Shown: positions 9,444-21,235, numbered from the stretch's first letter. The stretch is 64,000 nt of DNA from Astrocystis sublimbata (GCA_022453515.1 JAJNNY010000004.1:868001-932000), one strand, 5' to 3'. Program-made: numbers and translations. The notes: a model not told the origin generated them from the letters alone.

Positions 9444-11574
9444 TTATGCTGTATCCGTAGCCATCTTGTCGCCTTGATCCGATTTGTCGACGTTTCCATA
9501 GAGGGCTTGTAAGCTTCGTGGGTCCATGCCCTGGTCTTCTAGAACGACTATCCAGTCTCTAAGCTGGATCCTCTTGCCCTTCTCCAAGTCCTCGCGCAAC
9601 TGCCCAAGATGTGAGACACCGGCCTTAGTTAAAGGACCACGCCGGCTGGCAGCGCTACTACCCGTACCGGCAGAAGCTCCAGGTGTGCCCGGAGCTTTCG
9701 GCGTGGCAGCCCCACTGCCGCCGGCACTCATCCACGAGTACTTCTTCTTCTTGCCTCCCGTGAAGAGACTGAGAGTAGCATTAACGGTCGTACCGCTGCT
9801 ACTTTCGGCCGCCTTCGCCGCCGCCTTCTTGCCTTCTTTCTTGGACAAGGTCTTGGTCTCGCCCCCATCGGGTGCCATCAAGCCAGGAGTACCGGGCGCG
9901 ACAGATCCACTGCGTGAACCAGCATCCGCCCCTTCCTTCTCCTTCTCAGCCAGTTTCTCGAGTCTTTTCTGTCGCTTCTTTAAGCGGCCCTCTTCGGCGC
10001 TCTGCGTCTGCTTCACCAATTCGAGCATACTATCGACAATCGGGTTTGAAGGAGGTGTTTCTGAAACCGGCGTTGGGAGGCCGTTGTTGCTGATTTCATC
10101 TCGTGGTCCTGCAATACATGTTAATGAGAGTGAGCTAAAAGGTTATGAGCGACGCCTGCATACGCTTGAGGGGATTGGTGCGGGGGCTAACTGCACTCCC
10201 TGCCCCCGTCCGCGTGTCCTCGGCATGTACACCATTCGGCTTCGCGGCCGATGAAGCCGCCGCGTCAGCCCATTCGAGGGGAACAACACCATGCGAACTC
10301 TTCTGACGCGTCTTGGCGATATTATTTGCGTCGCCCAGCAAGTCCTTCAAGCGCTCCTTCGTGCCTATCGAAAGAAGCGCTATCTGGTCGACCAAATATG
10401 ACTCCTTGGGGATAAATGAACCCGTCACCTGGACCGTTGCGCTTTTGGCCTCGGGGCCATTTACGGTTTTGAAGCGCAGCTCGGGTTTAGGAAAATCTGC
10501 AGGCTGTGAAAACTTTCCCAAAGGCTGATTCCGTCCATCTGGTTTTAAGTCTAGGTTGAGACCAAGGCCAAACTTCTGGGACACCTCGTGCATCCTCTTG
10601 TGAAGCAGGCCAGGTTCCAGCAAGTAATGACGTATTTCTTGGCTTCGAGTTACGGCCAACCGCTGGGCTGCGCTGTTCCAAATACTGTCTGCCTCAATGG
10701 CAAGCCAATCCTCTGGGGTTTTACCATCCACCAGCTCGGCCGGTTGGTTAGCAGGGCCGGCTCCGTAGAAACTAGCGCTTGTGCCGGGAGGTAGGTGTGG
10801 ATAGCCTGCTCTCGACTCTAGATTGTTCATGTACTCGGCCTCCTCTTCTAAATCAATGCCGGTGCCCATGAGCATATCGTTCATATCGTATGCGGTAGTC
10901 TTGGGGGCAGGCCGCGCTGGTTGTCTGGCGCCATCGTTCGCGTTTGAAAAAGAAGTAGAGGGATGTATCGTTGGGGGGCCCATGTTGCCAGTGGCTGCGG
11001 TGGGGGTTGCAGGACTGGGAACAAGTTGGGCCTGAGAATGGCCGTATGGAGATTGTAGATGGGCGTTGTTAGGAATCGGTATGGGCGTGGGCGTCGGGTG
11101 CGGAGACTGTGCGGCAGGATATGGCTGCGGCGACTGAACAGAATGTTGATATGGTTGATGCATTGACGGCGTGGGCGGCTGGGAAGGCACGGGCACGGGA
11201 CTCTGTGCCATGGGGGGTTGCGCAGGTGCCATCGGGGTGAAGCGACCGTTGGTCTGGTGGGATGGATTGTATGAGCCCTGGGGAACCTGAGCAGTAGGAG
11301 TCAGAGCAGCCGAGGCCATGGAGGTCGGCAACGAGGGGGATGCAAGCACAGGGGCCGGCACGGGCGTCGGAGGGCCGGAGGCTGGGCTCGCGGCATATGG
11401 GGTTCCGTGGCCGTAGGGCGAAGCAGGCTGCGAGTGGGGAGGCGCGGGCGAGACTTTGGTTCGCTTGGAGGGTGGCAGCGGAAAGCCGGCAGAGGTTGCA
11501 TTGTTGGGAGAGGGCGACGGCGCCTGGGGCGGCGAGAACTGCCTCTGGGCGAGGCTCGGCTGAGTGTGCGACAT
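9444..11574 (-). CDS. TAF4: Transcription initiation factor TFIID subunit 4 (TAF4)
   Basis: Two exons, 10164-11574 and 9444-10108, joined across a 55-base intron so that '..NPLK' continues as 'RPRDEISNNG'; 691 residues. Residues 1 to about 240 are a Pro/Gln/Ser-rich disordered region. Then comes the fungal TAF4 homology region: 'DMNDMLMGTGIDLEEEAEYM', a helical segment around 'IWNSAAQRLAVTRSQEI' and 'LLSIGTKERLKDLL', and after the intron a charged coiled region ('RLKKRQKRLEKLAEKEKE'). The C-terminus has 'LRDWIVVLEDQGMDP'. TAF4 pairs with TAF12 through a histone-like fold and is a core scaffold of TFIID in the nucleus. I chose the ATG at 11574 ('MSHTQPSLAQRQFSPP'); the frame stays open 70 codons further up, but that stretch is basic, His/Arg-rich and looks like leader. 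Faces away from YSH1. Confidence 0.88.
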
Positions 11575-13183
11575 GTTGGCGGGAGCGACGCGATGATTGC
11601 GGGACGCGGGACGCTGGATGATTGCTGGACGGAGGAGAGAAAGAATCGATCGGTCCCAGCGACGAGGTGGCACACGTGGTGTTGTGCGATGATGTCTGCG
11701 AAGGTGTGATTGTCGCGAGTGCAGTGCGATGGGAGGTTGTGATGGGTGACGATGGATAAGGTCGATGCTCGATGCTTGATGCACACTCTAGATGGGGACA
11801 GGCACAGGCACAGGCATAGGCACGGGCATACAGCCTGCTACGACGCTGGAGTGCACGACACCCATCCGACAGCGACGACTAGAGCCGCAGCGGCGTACGG
11901 GCTCCTGCTCCCCGAGAGTCTCTCGCGGCCGCGGGTCATGCAACGACTGCCTAGTCCTTCAATTGCCTGCGCATCGATAATCGGACGGCCAGGAGACGGG
12001 TAAACGCGTTCGGTGTTGCGCAGCGCGGCGCGCGGCGGTTGGCAATGAGGTCGGTGGTGGTGGTGGTGGTGTCGTGTCGGGGTGGTGAGGATGGTGATGC
12101 TTGGATCAAATTACTTCATGTAAAGTGTGGAGACTCGGAGTTGGTAGGTATGGATGGATGTCTACCTTGTGTACTGGATGTGTCTGTGAGCTGTGAGGAG
12201 GGTCGCCGCCTCTCTACAGCACTGTAGCCTGTTGCCAACCTTAGTGCTACCTACCTTAGGTAAGGTCGTTAGGTAAGGTTGCTTGGGCTGCTGCTGCTGC
12301 ACTAAAAAGCTTTCCCCTTCCACGTCCTCAAGGCTCAGACTCGCCCCCAGTGGAAGTTTCTACGCCTGGTCGCGGTGCTCAGGCCCCACCTCAACTCAAC
12401 TCTATGTACCTAGGTAGGTACATCTACCTGAAGTCTCCTGCTTGGTGCCCTCTCGCCCTCTAACCGGTTGGTACCTCTCAGTTTAACCTTGGAACTCTTT
12501 GATTGGGTAGTAGGTATTTTCACATATATTCTAATCTGTACTGCGTTTACGGGCACGTATGGTCTGTAATTATGCAACATAGCATTAGGGGGGCATTGGG
12601 CAGTGGCACGAAATACGTATTTCACGGTAGGCACGCGTACCAAGGCGAGAAAAGGTACTTAGATCCACTGTAGTCACATCCACTGCGATGACTGATGTCA
12701 GGTCATGTCCCGGTCCCTTTTAAACCCCCCCAGTTCTACTCACACCTGCAGCACCGAAGTACCGGATCACCAACCTGCAGTCGCTCGCTCCCGCCGGGCT
12801 CGATCTTCCTGCGTACTCTTTATATGCATACCCCGCATATCTAGGTACCTACCCAAGGTAGTGAGAGTATCTCTGCAATGGGCGCCCGTACTATTCCACC
12901 TCCACCTGCACTGGACCAGCAGCCTGGCGCGTTCTTCGCATCTCTCGCAAACCACAATTTGTGAATGATAGCTCACTCTCCACTGCCATCAGTGAAGCTT
13001 TCCGACCTATCTTATCTGACCATGTGCTAACTTGACTAACGTCTGCTTACTGATTCCGACCATACACGGCGAAATCCAGAATCGCGACACGACGGTCGCG
13101 TTCTACGTCCGCGAAAGCCCCATTCCCATCCTCCACCGCTTCACGCCGAGCAGTTGATGGATTAGCCGAGAATAGGAAGAGCG
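11575..13183. other. Divergent regulatory region TAF4/YSH1
   Basis: A 1.6-kb spacer serving two outward-facing genes. It contains imperfect hexamer repeats of the CACAGG type (about 11796-11827), six GGT units at 12053-12070, several TAGGTA/TACCTA tracts (12240-12275) and a perfect TACCTAGGTA at 12407-12416. Many short open frames exist on both strands; none has a recognisable domain. Confidence 0.6.
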
Positions 13184-16100
13184 ATGGCGTCCAAACGCAA
13201 AGCGTCGGCCATGGCCGCCTCCGTCTCCGAAGAACCTGTCGATCCAGCAGACGAGCTGTTGTTCCTATGCTTGGGCGGTGGAAATGAGGTCGGGCGGTCG
13301 TGTCACATCATCCAGTACAAGGGCAAGACCGTCATGGTACGTTCTCTCTCTCTGTAGCGGTTGGCCATCAGACAACGGACGTCCCTCACAAGATGCAGTG
13401 CTAACCGCGCTGCATTTGAAGCTTGATGCCGGCCAACACCCAGCCTACGACGGCTTGGCGTCGCTGCCCTTCTTTGACGATTTCGACTTGAGCACTGTCG
13501 ACGTGCTTCTTATTAGCCAGTGAGTCTCCCAGGCGCATCTTCCCTCCGTAGCTGTAGATTTTTGGGCGCCGCCGGTCGCAGTCAGGGGCACTTCCAGTCA
13601 ATTGTACCAAGAAACAAATCACCGGGTGCTCGTGACCAAGTTGCTGCATGGCTATCCTAAGCATCTCTCATGTATCCCGTATCCAGCTATCAATACAAAA
13701 GAAGATCTTCCTCTGTCTCCCTCCTGGTAGTAGCCCTATGACTGTGACGGCAATGCTCTGATCTCTTCGCCCTTCGTATCGTGTGGGAATCTAGGATTGA
13801 AGTCCAAAGCTAACGAAGGTGCAAGTTTCCATGTTGATCATGCCGCATCCCTACCCTATGTCTTGACCAAAACCAACTTCAGGGGCCGCGTCTTCATGAC
13901 ACATCCCACAAAGGCCATCTACAAGTGGCTGATACAAGATAGTATCAGAGTCGGTAACACATCGTCGTTTGCGACTTCACAGCCGGTTTACACTGAGCAG
14001 GATCATCTGAACAGTTGTCCTCAGATCGAGGCTATCGACTACCATACTACCCATACCATCTCATCTATCCGCATCACGCCTTACCCCGCTGGCCATGTCC
14101 TGGGTGCTGCCATGTTCCTGATCGAAATCGCCGGTCTGAACATCTTATTCACAGGAGACTATTCCAGAGAGGAGGATCGGCATCTTGTTTCCGCCGAGGT
14201 GCCTCGAGGAGTCAAGGTTGACGTCCTCATCACTGAGTCCACGTACGGTGTCTCGACACACGTCCCTCGCCCCGAACGAGAGCAAGCCCTCATGAAGTCG
14301 GTGACCAACATCCTCCATCGAGGCGGTCGCGTCCTCATGCCCGTGTTCGCGCTCGGGCGAGCACAGGAGCTGATGTTGATTCTTGACGAATACTGGGGCA
14401 AGCACGCAGAGTTCCAGCGATATCCCATCTACTACGCCAGCAACCTCGCTCGAAAGTGCATGGTTGTATACCAGACATATGTCGGTGCTATGAATGACAA
14501 TATCAAACGCTTATTTCGAGAGCGCATGGTCGAGGCCGAAGCGGCGGGCGAGAGCGGCGGGAAAGGTGGCCCGTGGGACTTCAACTACGTGCGATCCCTC
14601 AAAAGCCTTGACAGGTTCGATGATGTCGGTGGATGTGTCATGCTTGCCAGTCCAGGTATGCTGCAGAATGGAGTAAGCCGGGAGCTTTTGGAAAGATGGG
14701 CGCCGAGCGACAAGAACGGCGTCATCATCACTGGTTACAGCGTAGAAGGCACGATGGCGAAGCAAATTGTTCAGGAACCAGATCAGATCCATGCCGTCAT
14801 GTCCCGTAACACCAATGCTTTCAGGAGAGCACCGGGTGCGGAGGGTGAGAAGATCATGATACCCCGGCGGTGTAGTGTTGCCGAGTATTCCTTCGCCGCC
14901 CATGTCGACGGCCAGGAGAACAGGGAGTTCATCGAAGAGATCAACGCCCCCGTTGTGGTAAGCGTCCATTTGCCTGCAGGCTCGATAACAAAGCTAATCG
15001 GAAGTTCAGATTCTGGTTCACGGGGAGCAGCACAACATGATGAGACTCAAGTCTAAGCTACTCTCGCTAAATGCCAACAAAAATGAGAAGGACAAAACCA
15101 AGGTATTCAGTCCTCGAAACTGTGAAGAGCTCAGGATTCCGTTCATGGCCGACAAAATCGCCAAAGTTGTAGGCAAGCTTGCCTCGATCCCGCCTCCCAA
15201 GCCTTCATTCTCTCCGGAGGACGCCGAAGGCCAAATCGTGAAGGGTGTCATTGTTCAAAACGACTTCAAGATGTCCCTGATGGATCCCGAAGACCTGCAG
15301 GAATATGCAGGTCTCACGACGACGACGATTGTCTGTCGGCAGAGATTGAGGCTCAGTGCCGCCGGCATTGATCTCATCAAATGGGCTTTAGAGAGCACCT
15401 TTGGCAGCATTGATGAGCTACGTGCACGGAACGGGAAGAAGGCCATCGGCAATGGCGAAACAACGACCGAGAACGACGAGATGACAGACGTGGACGAAGA
15501 AGTAGCCCGCATTGACGCTACCTATCTGGTGATGGGCTGCGTGAAAGTGCGGTACCGCAGCAACGGCGAAGTGGAACTAGAATGGGAGGGAAATATGCAA
15601 AACGACGGTATAGCCGATGCTATCATGGGAGTCCTACTATCGACCGAGAGCAGTCCTGCTGCCGTCAAGAGTGAGTCATAGTCATCTACGCACGTTTACA
15701 GTATGCATCTCATCACTAACATGATCAAACAGGGTCTGCGAGCAAGCACTCTCATTCGCACGGCGACGAGCTCCCCTCACGTAATCCTCACGCGAACCTC
15801 ACGCCACAGGAGAAGTTGGAACGCCTATTCCTGTTCCTGGAGGCGCAGTTCGGCGCAGATGCCGTAGCGCCGGAGCCGACGCCTAAGCTACCGCCTTTGG
15901 CGAAAGACAAGAAGCCGAAGAAGAGCAACGACGATGAGGACGACGCGGCCGACTCCGATGCATCGATGGAGCTTTCGGACGATGAGGAGGAGGAAGAGAG
16001 GCTCAAGGAGCTAAGGGAGAAGACAGAGCTGGAGCGCCTACATAAGATAGGCATACCGGTGCCCGGCATTACTATCACGGTGGACAAGATGGTGGCGACG

Positions 16101-16208
16101 GTCTACTTGGAAGATCTCGAGGTGGTTTGCAGCCATAGGATTTTTGCGGACAGGGTCAGGGCGGTTGTAGAACGAGCGGTCGAGATTATAGCGCCGCTCT
16201 GGGCGTAA
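13184..16208 (+). CDS. YSH1: mRNA 3'-end cleavage endonuclease Ysh1 (CPSF73)
   Basis: Five exons: 13184-13336, 13422-13519, 13826-14957, 15010-15670 and 15733-16208; 839 residues. The metallo-beta-lactamase fold starts at '[13 protein letters not shown]' (about 29-41). Splicing of exons 2 and 3 recreates the metal-binding box '[18 protein letters not shown]' with His84, His86, Asp88 and His89. Further family blocks are '[14 protein letters not shown]', '[13 protein letters not shown]', the beta-CASP segment '[12 protein letters not shown]'-type and '[19 protein letters not shown]'. After exon 3 comes '[13 protein letters not shown]', then the CPSF73-100 C-terminal domain, interrupted by an acidic Asp/Glu stretch near residue 725. 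Ysh1/CPSF73 is the zinc endonuclease that cuts pre-mRNA at the poly(A) site in the cleavage/polyadenylation factor. Both of the first two introns end in AAG, each preceded by a GCTAAC branch site. Length and motif order are normal. Confidence 0.93.
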
Positions 16209-17361
16209 GTTAGTAAGTCAGGGTCACGGGTTGCGATGTCTATGTACTATTCGCTTAGTCTGAGTTATTCCACAACCTGTCATCTGATCTTGACGATTAG
16301 CAACGCCGATATGCAATTTAGTCTAGAATAACACGCATCAGATATTCTAGCTAGGCGTGCTAGGTAGGTAAGTAGAAATCCATATAGCGAATCAAGAAAA
16401 AAAAAGAAGATGGAGAACATAAGCGACTTGTCGTTTTTTTCACACGTGGCGAGGGAGAGATTGCCACTATTGCGTTTCACAGTTCGTCTTTTCGCTCCCT
16501 ACCTACGAGTACGGGGTCTGATAGAAGATGGTAGCATGACACAACCTTGATCACCTGTTTATCAAGCAAGGCAGACCTCGGAGGTCGTACTCTTTCTCCA
16601 GTTGAAATCTCCTTTCTTTTGTGTAGAAACCTATCAAGGGGCTCTGCATTATCAATCTAGTTTTGAAACCCACTTCAGAATGGGTGATAATGTACACTGC
16701 CATTTTAAAAGCCTCGTGATAGAAAGAGAAAGATGTGCCTCAGGCCTCTGTACAAAGCGGTTAGGTCGGGATTTGAGGCTAAACGCGCTAGAGCCTGGAG
16801 GATACCCGACGTTTTGGTACTCTAGGGTGTGGCTCAGCGGGGTTTGGTCTATCAGAAATAAGAATATTAAAATGCAAACTCCCAGAGGTAATAAGGTGGC
16901 AAAAATGACATTTAATATTCGTACTACCGAGAGCGGGGGCGGGGGTGGGACCAAGCTGGCTGGTCAACGAGACAGATAGTGCTGCTTCTTCAGCCTTGCA
17001 CTGCCCACCTGCACTGCCCTGGTCATGAACATGACCAACACCGCAGCTTGCGCGCAGCATGCACCTTAGTGCTACGCTCCCTTAACTATTCCTAACAGTT
17101 GTTGCCATGTTTCATGGAGGCAATCTTTTTGTTCTCCATAAGGGCATTGCCATAGCCAGAGTAATGCTAAGTAGTAAGGCATAGTTAAGGCGTTTTTCTC
17201 CCTCGGAAGAGATAGGAGGTCTGAAAGAATAGTGGTACACGTAGCGGTTCGAGAATCGAGGTCATAAAGCCAGCGATGGACGCTACAAGCCTGAACCTTG
17301 AATCCTTTGGAGTGGCAACCACCTGCAATACAAACACAAGTCGCCATCCGACGCACAAGCA

Positions 17362-17384
17362 ACTGACTGACTGACTGACTGACT
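17362..17384. repeat. ACTG tetranucleotide microsatellite
   Basis: More than five tandem ACTG units, about 350 bases upstream of the VWA gene start. Simple-sequence repeat; no role evident. Confidence 0.9.
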
Positions 17385-17453
17385 CCCTTGCTCATTTAAT
17401 TAAGGGAGAGACGGTCTAGGTAACTTCGACCATCAACACGACTATCAACACCA

Positions 17454-17480
17454 TACTAAGTACTTAATTAATACTTAGTA
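17454..17480. repeat. AT-rich inverted repeat upstream of VWA gene
   Basis: The 9-nt arms TACTAAGTA and TACTTAGTA are exact reverse complements. They are separated by nine bases that themselves contain the palindrome TTAATTAA. The element sits about 250 bases before the VWA start codon, where a promoter would be. Confidence 0.7.
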
Positions 17481-17730
17481 CTGTGTACAGCCCGGACACT
17501 AGAGTCTAGCATAACAACCTGGAACACGAGCAGGTGCTACCAACCTGCAACCCGGAGGCAATAAAGACAGACTTCGAGCCTGCATACCTCCTATAAACCG
17601 TGTCATCTTCCTCACCCTCTGGACGTATTCCTGTGCTGAGCAACATCTTGCTGGAAAACAACTTGGAAGGACTCATTCATAGCATAACAAGCTTTACAGC
17701 GAGTGGCACTCCACCAATATCACATTCAAT

Positions 17731-18837
17731 ATGTCCAAGTCAACAAACCAGTCGTTAAGTCCTAATGACACGGGCAGCAAGCGTTCGTCATTTTCGCTGA
17801 CTCGCTCCATCGGATCAGTCAGAAAGGCATTCGGTGGCGAGCGTCGCACATCGGACAACCTCGCCTCCACAAACCCCTTCGCTGACCCGCCGCCTGCTTA
17901 CAGCGAAACCACGGCTGCGGGCTCCGGCCAGACTAAGGACGCATCTTCGCTAAACCCCCCTGGCCGCGTACTCAGTCTCTACAGTCGCCTACGGGGCGCA
18001 CAGGGCAGCCACTCCGAGTCCGACAAGTTCCGCTTCCTCGCCGAATTTGACACCTTATTCCTCATAGATGACTCCTATTCCATGTCATGGAGTGACCGGG
18101 GCGACGCGGCCCCCAGGCGTGGCGAGTTGAGCAGATGGGAGCAAACCCGGAACGTCATCGAGCAGATCGTGCCCATCTGTATGCGCTACGACCAAGATGG
18201 CGTCGACATATACTTCCTTAACGACCCTTTTCACATGGACTTCGACAACCGCCACAAGAGTGAGCCCAGCTGGAACAAAGAAGGCGATCCGGCCGAGGGA
18301 AAAGCTGGCCACGGCTACATCGGCGTCCAAGACGCCAACGTCGTGAAGAAGGTATTCAACAGCAGAACGCCCGCACTCAGTACCCCTACCGGGAGTCGTC
18401 TCGGCAATATCATGGAAACGTACGTCTCGTACTACGAGGCATGCGGGACCAGAGGCCTACAACCTCCGAAGCCCCTTAACATCATCGTCATCACCGACGG
18501 GGCGGCCAGCGACAGGACCCTACTACGCGATAAGCTGATCAAACAAGCTGAGCGGCTCGACGCCCTCTCGGCCCCGTACCACCAGCTCGGTGTGCAGTTC
18601 TTCCAGGTCGGCAGGGACGAAGAAGCCGCTCGCTTTCTGCGCGAGCTCGACGACGGCCTTGGAAGCTACCGCCGGGGCACAGAACTGCGCGACATCGTCG
18701 ATTGTGTCACGCATGAACAGTTCACACGCGAGGGCGGCTCTGCTAACCTCACCGCGGACGTCATCTTAAAGATTGTTCTCGGGGCGGTCAATAGGCACCT
18801 CGACAATCAGAAGATGCGAGAGGGCGTCTTGCAGTAA
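17731..18837 (+). CDS. VWA-domain protein with N-terminal PPxY motif
   Basis: Single exon, 368 residues. Residues 1-100 are Ser/Thr-rich and disordered, with a PPAY motif at 54-57 that could dock to a WW-domain ubiquitin ligase of the Rsp5 type. A von Willebrand factor A domain follows: 'FDTLFLIDDSYSMSW' carries the metal-ion-dependent adhesion site as Asp113, Ser115 and Ser117. 'STPTGSRLGN' offers the conserved Thr and 'IIVITDGAASD' the distal Asp. No signal peptide or membrane segment is visible, so it is probably cytosolic. Many filamentous fungi encode such stand-alone VWA proteins; I know no assigned function and give none. The start is the only ATG before the domain. No intron is needed. 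Confidence 0.85.
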   Translation: MSKSTNQSLSPNDTGSKRSSFSLTRSIGSVRKAFGGERRTSDNLASTNPFADPPPAYSETTAAGSGQTKDASSLNPPGRVLSLYSRLRGAQGSHSESDKFRFLAEFDTLFLIDDSYSMSWSDRGDAAPRRGELSRWEQTRNVIEQIVPICMRYDQDGVDIYFLNDPFHMDFDNRHKSEPSWNKEGDPAEGKAGHGYIGVQDANVVKKVFNSRTPALSTPTGSRLGNIMETYVSYYEACGTRGLQPPKPLNIIVITDGAASDRTLLRDKLIKQAERLDALSAPYHQLGVQFFQVGRDEEAARFLRELDDGLGSYRRGTELRDIVDCVTHEQFTREGGSANLTADVILKIVLGAVNRHLDNQKMREGVLQ

Positions 18838-21235
18838 ATGCTGCCAAGCCACTCTCTAACGTCAAATTACGTTACAACATAATTAATTGCTACACACTAC
18901 AACTTAACGTGTTGTTTCATCGGAGTCGGGATCGGGTACTAGAAATGGCGTGGCGGAAATGATACCCCCCGGCGTTCCGGTTTATGAAGATTACACTTTG
19001 CTTACGCGGCAAGTTGGTCCACCAGGGCAAGGACGTTGTTTTTTCATCCCTCGCGGGACTCCCCTTTTTTCATTTGTACGTTCTCTCGGAACGGGTCACC
19101 AGAGCAATTTGAGAACCTCCTTTCCTCTGCTTGCAGGACGGTGTTCTGTGGCCTCAGCGGCGGGATACAGGGTATGAATAGACCAAACTTAGATTAGAGG
19201 TCGACGTCCCACGACAAGAATAAGAAGAGGCATTGATTATGTAGACAAAATTCCCACACAAAATTCTAGCACAGCCACTTTTGATAGCGAAAAAAAATGT
19301 ATCGCATGCCATCCTACTCCGTGAATCACTTCGCTCCTATCTGAGAATGCACAGACTAGTAGTGCCTTAGATACCTTAAGTACTCAGTAATGCATGTCAT
19401 TCTGGATCTTGGACAATATGGAAAAGCACATAATGGCAGTATTGAGAGAGAGTCCTAGCTACGGTATCCTTCCTTGCCCAAGCCACGATTTTCCCAGTCT
19501 AGCTAAGCTCCTTGCATCCTATTCCTCTTCCTGGGGGCGCAGTTCGGCGCAGATGCCGTAACGCCGGAGCCGAGGTTGACGCCTAAGCTGCCGCCTTTGG
19601 CGAAATACAAGAAGCCGAAGAAATCCAGTGAGACAGACACGTTACGTTGTAACCGTCGTCAAGAAGATGATTATCCTCTTTTCTTTATCCCCCATGTAAT
19701 TAGCCTGATAATTACAAATGTGTGGCAGTCTGTCAGTCCTTGCTGGTGCATGTATGTAGGTACGTATGCAAAGTTCATGCGCGAAAACCGGGGTCAAAAA
19801 AACTTTTCCATCATCACCTGCAAGTAATCTTACCAAACTTTCAAACCCAAGTTGGAATCCAGAGAATTTTCGGGTTTTGCTTCCTTCGTAGGTAGTTATC
19901 GGGATTAGGTAGGTCCAAGGGAGCCGGTGCAGAGGGGGGGAACTAAGTAGATGGGTGGACGTGTTGGGAAGGAGAAGCAGAGGTCGGTCGATCTCTTCGT
20001 GGTGGCTTGGAAGAAGATGGTTCCATTTGACTCTCTTCAATGAGGTCGTGCCTGGCTGGTTTTGGCATGTGCCGGGTGAGGAAAGCACATCATGGCATTT
20101 TCTTCCCCGACTCTTGTGATCTTTTGCATCTGCACCAAACACTACTTCCAGTTGTAGCGTAATTTCCGATTGCAGTCGATGTACCTCGTGCCAGGTAATT
20201 CCCATTTGATGATTCCTGATATCTAAAGGGCCATTGGTCTGCTGCTGGCTGCCGCGTAATTTCCACTGTCCGGTAGGTAGAAATGGGCGAGATGACGAAC
20301 TGAATGGAATACTGCTGCAGTAAAGGAATGACGATGAAAGAAAATATCCGAAACTTAGTAATTTAGGGATGATTAATTACCAGGTTGCGGATAGTGAGTA
20401 GTGATTATTGACAAGAGTAGATGAAAGCAAACCGTAAAGGAAATATGGAAATGTTGCCATAATATGCAGCCGTACTAGAATCAAATTGATCAATTCCTCG
20501 GACCATTTTTCTGAGGTCATCGGCCCAGAGATCCGTGTCCCGCCGCAGTGCAATCGATTTGCGTAGTCTCCTCTCCTCTCCTCTCTTGCAAACCAGGGAA
20601 TAGCAAAGATGGAAAGCAAGAACGGTCAACCCTCCTGGTAGAGTAAGAATGGTGTGGTTCCTTTTTTTGTGCCAGGCTTTTGTGTTTTGCTAGTGTTTTT
20701 GTGGAGTTTTGGGGGGTTTTCCCTGAGTATGCAGTCCACCTCCTTGATTTTTGTATTTACCAATAGGTAGTACCAAGACGACTTCCTCCTTGCGTGTTTG
20801 ACGAGCAAAGGCAGATAGCTACAGTGTATCTTCGGTAGGTAAGTATCAGTAGGCGCAGCATTGGCGCCTTCAATGTTTTCGGCTTTGCTCTTGGCCTGCC
20901 GAGTATTACCGGAAGAAAAGACAAAAAGCGCGGCTGCGATAGAAGGGACCAACCTTCTCGTCTCCAGACGTCGTCGTCCAATAGTGAGTCTCGTGTAAAC
21001 GCACCATCATGAAAAGTGCGAAAATTCGAAAACATGCAGAGAAAGTCCGAAACCAAATGTGCTCACTCCGTGGTAATGGGCCTCAGTCGTGGATTTGGTA
21101 ATAAAACAGGCCAATGGGCCATAACAAGGAGATGAAGAGAAACAAAAGACACTCAACCACAATGGCACACCCCCATAGCACGCGAAGTAGCTTGCTGCTG
21201 CTCTCCGCTTCGACAGATGATGATCGATGAGGTAC
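18838..21235. other. Gene-poor spacer holding a YSH1 fragment
   Basis: 2.4 kb without a supported intact gene. It contains the YSH1-derived fragment at 19520-19622. A 187-codon minus-strand frame (19642-20205) has irregular composition, no known motif and TAGGTA tracts inside it, so I do not call it. AG- and T-rich stretches near 20640-20720 are probably the 3' side of the coiled-coil gene's region. Confidence 0.55.
19520..19622 (+). pseudogene. Duplicated fragment of YSH1 exon 5
   Basis: About 100 bases match YSH1 15826-15922 on the same strand, with five substitutions and one 6-base insertion (GGTTGA) by my alignment. The insertion is a multiple of three, so the copied frame still reads '[15 protein letters not shown]' against '[15 protein letters not shown]' in the parent. 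The copy has neither the exon start nor the stop of YSH1. The similarity ends abruptly on both sides: TATTCC at the left, GAAGAA at the right. It is therefore a non-functional gene shard about 3.7 kb from its source. Confidence 0.85.

Larger units (their letters stand above)
16209..17730. other. Intergenic region YSH1 to VWA gene
   Basis: No gene supported. Two inverted repeats stand out: arms GGTCATG/CATGACC at 17021-17027 and 17030-17036, and 9-nt arms at 17454-17462 and 17472-17480. A CTGA/ACTG microsatellite lies at 17362-17384. Confidence 0.6.

Noticed and set aside
11575..11784. 70-codon upstream extension of TAF4
   Set aside because: In frame but His/Arg/Ser-rich and unlike TAF4; overlaps an alternative frame, consistent with 5' leader. 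Start at 11574 preferred.
19642..20205. 187-codon minus-strand open frame
   Set aside because: No recognisable domain, uneven composition, contains the intergenic TAGGTA tract and lies in a gene-poor spacer; no start context or splice partners.
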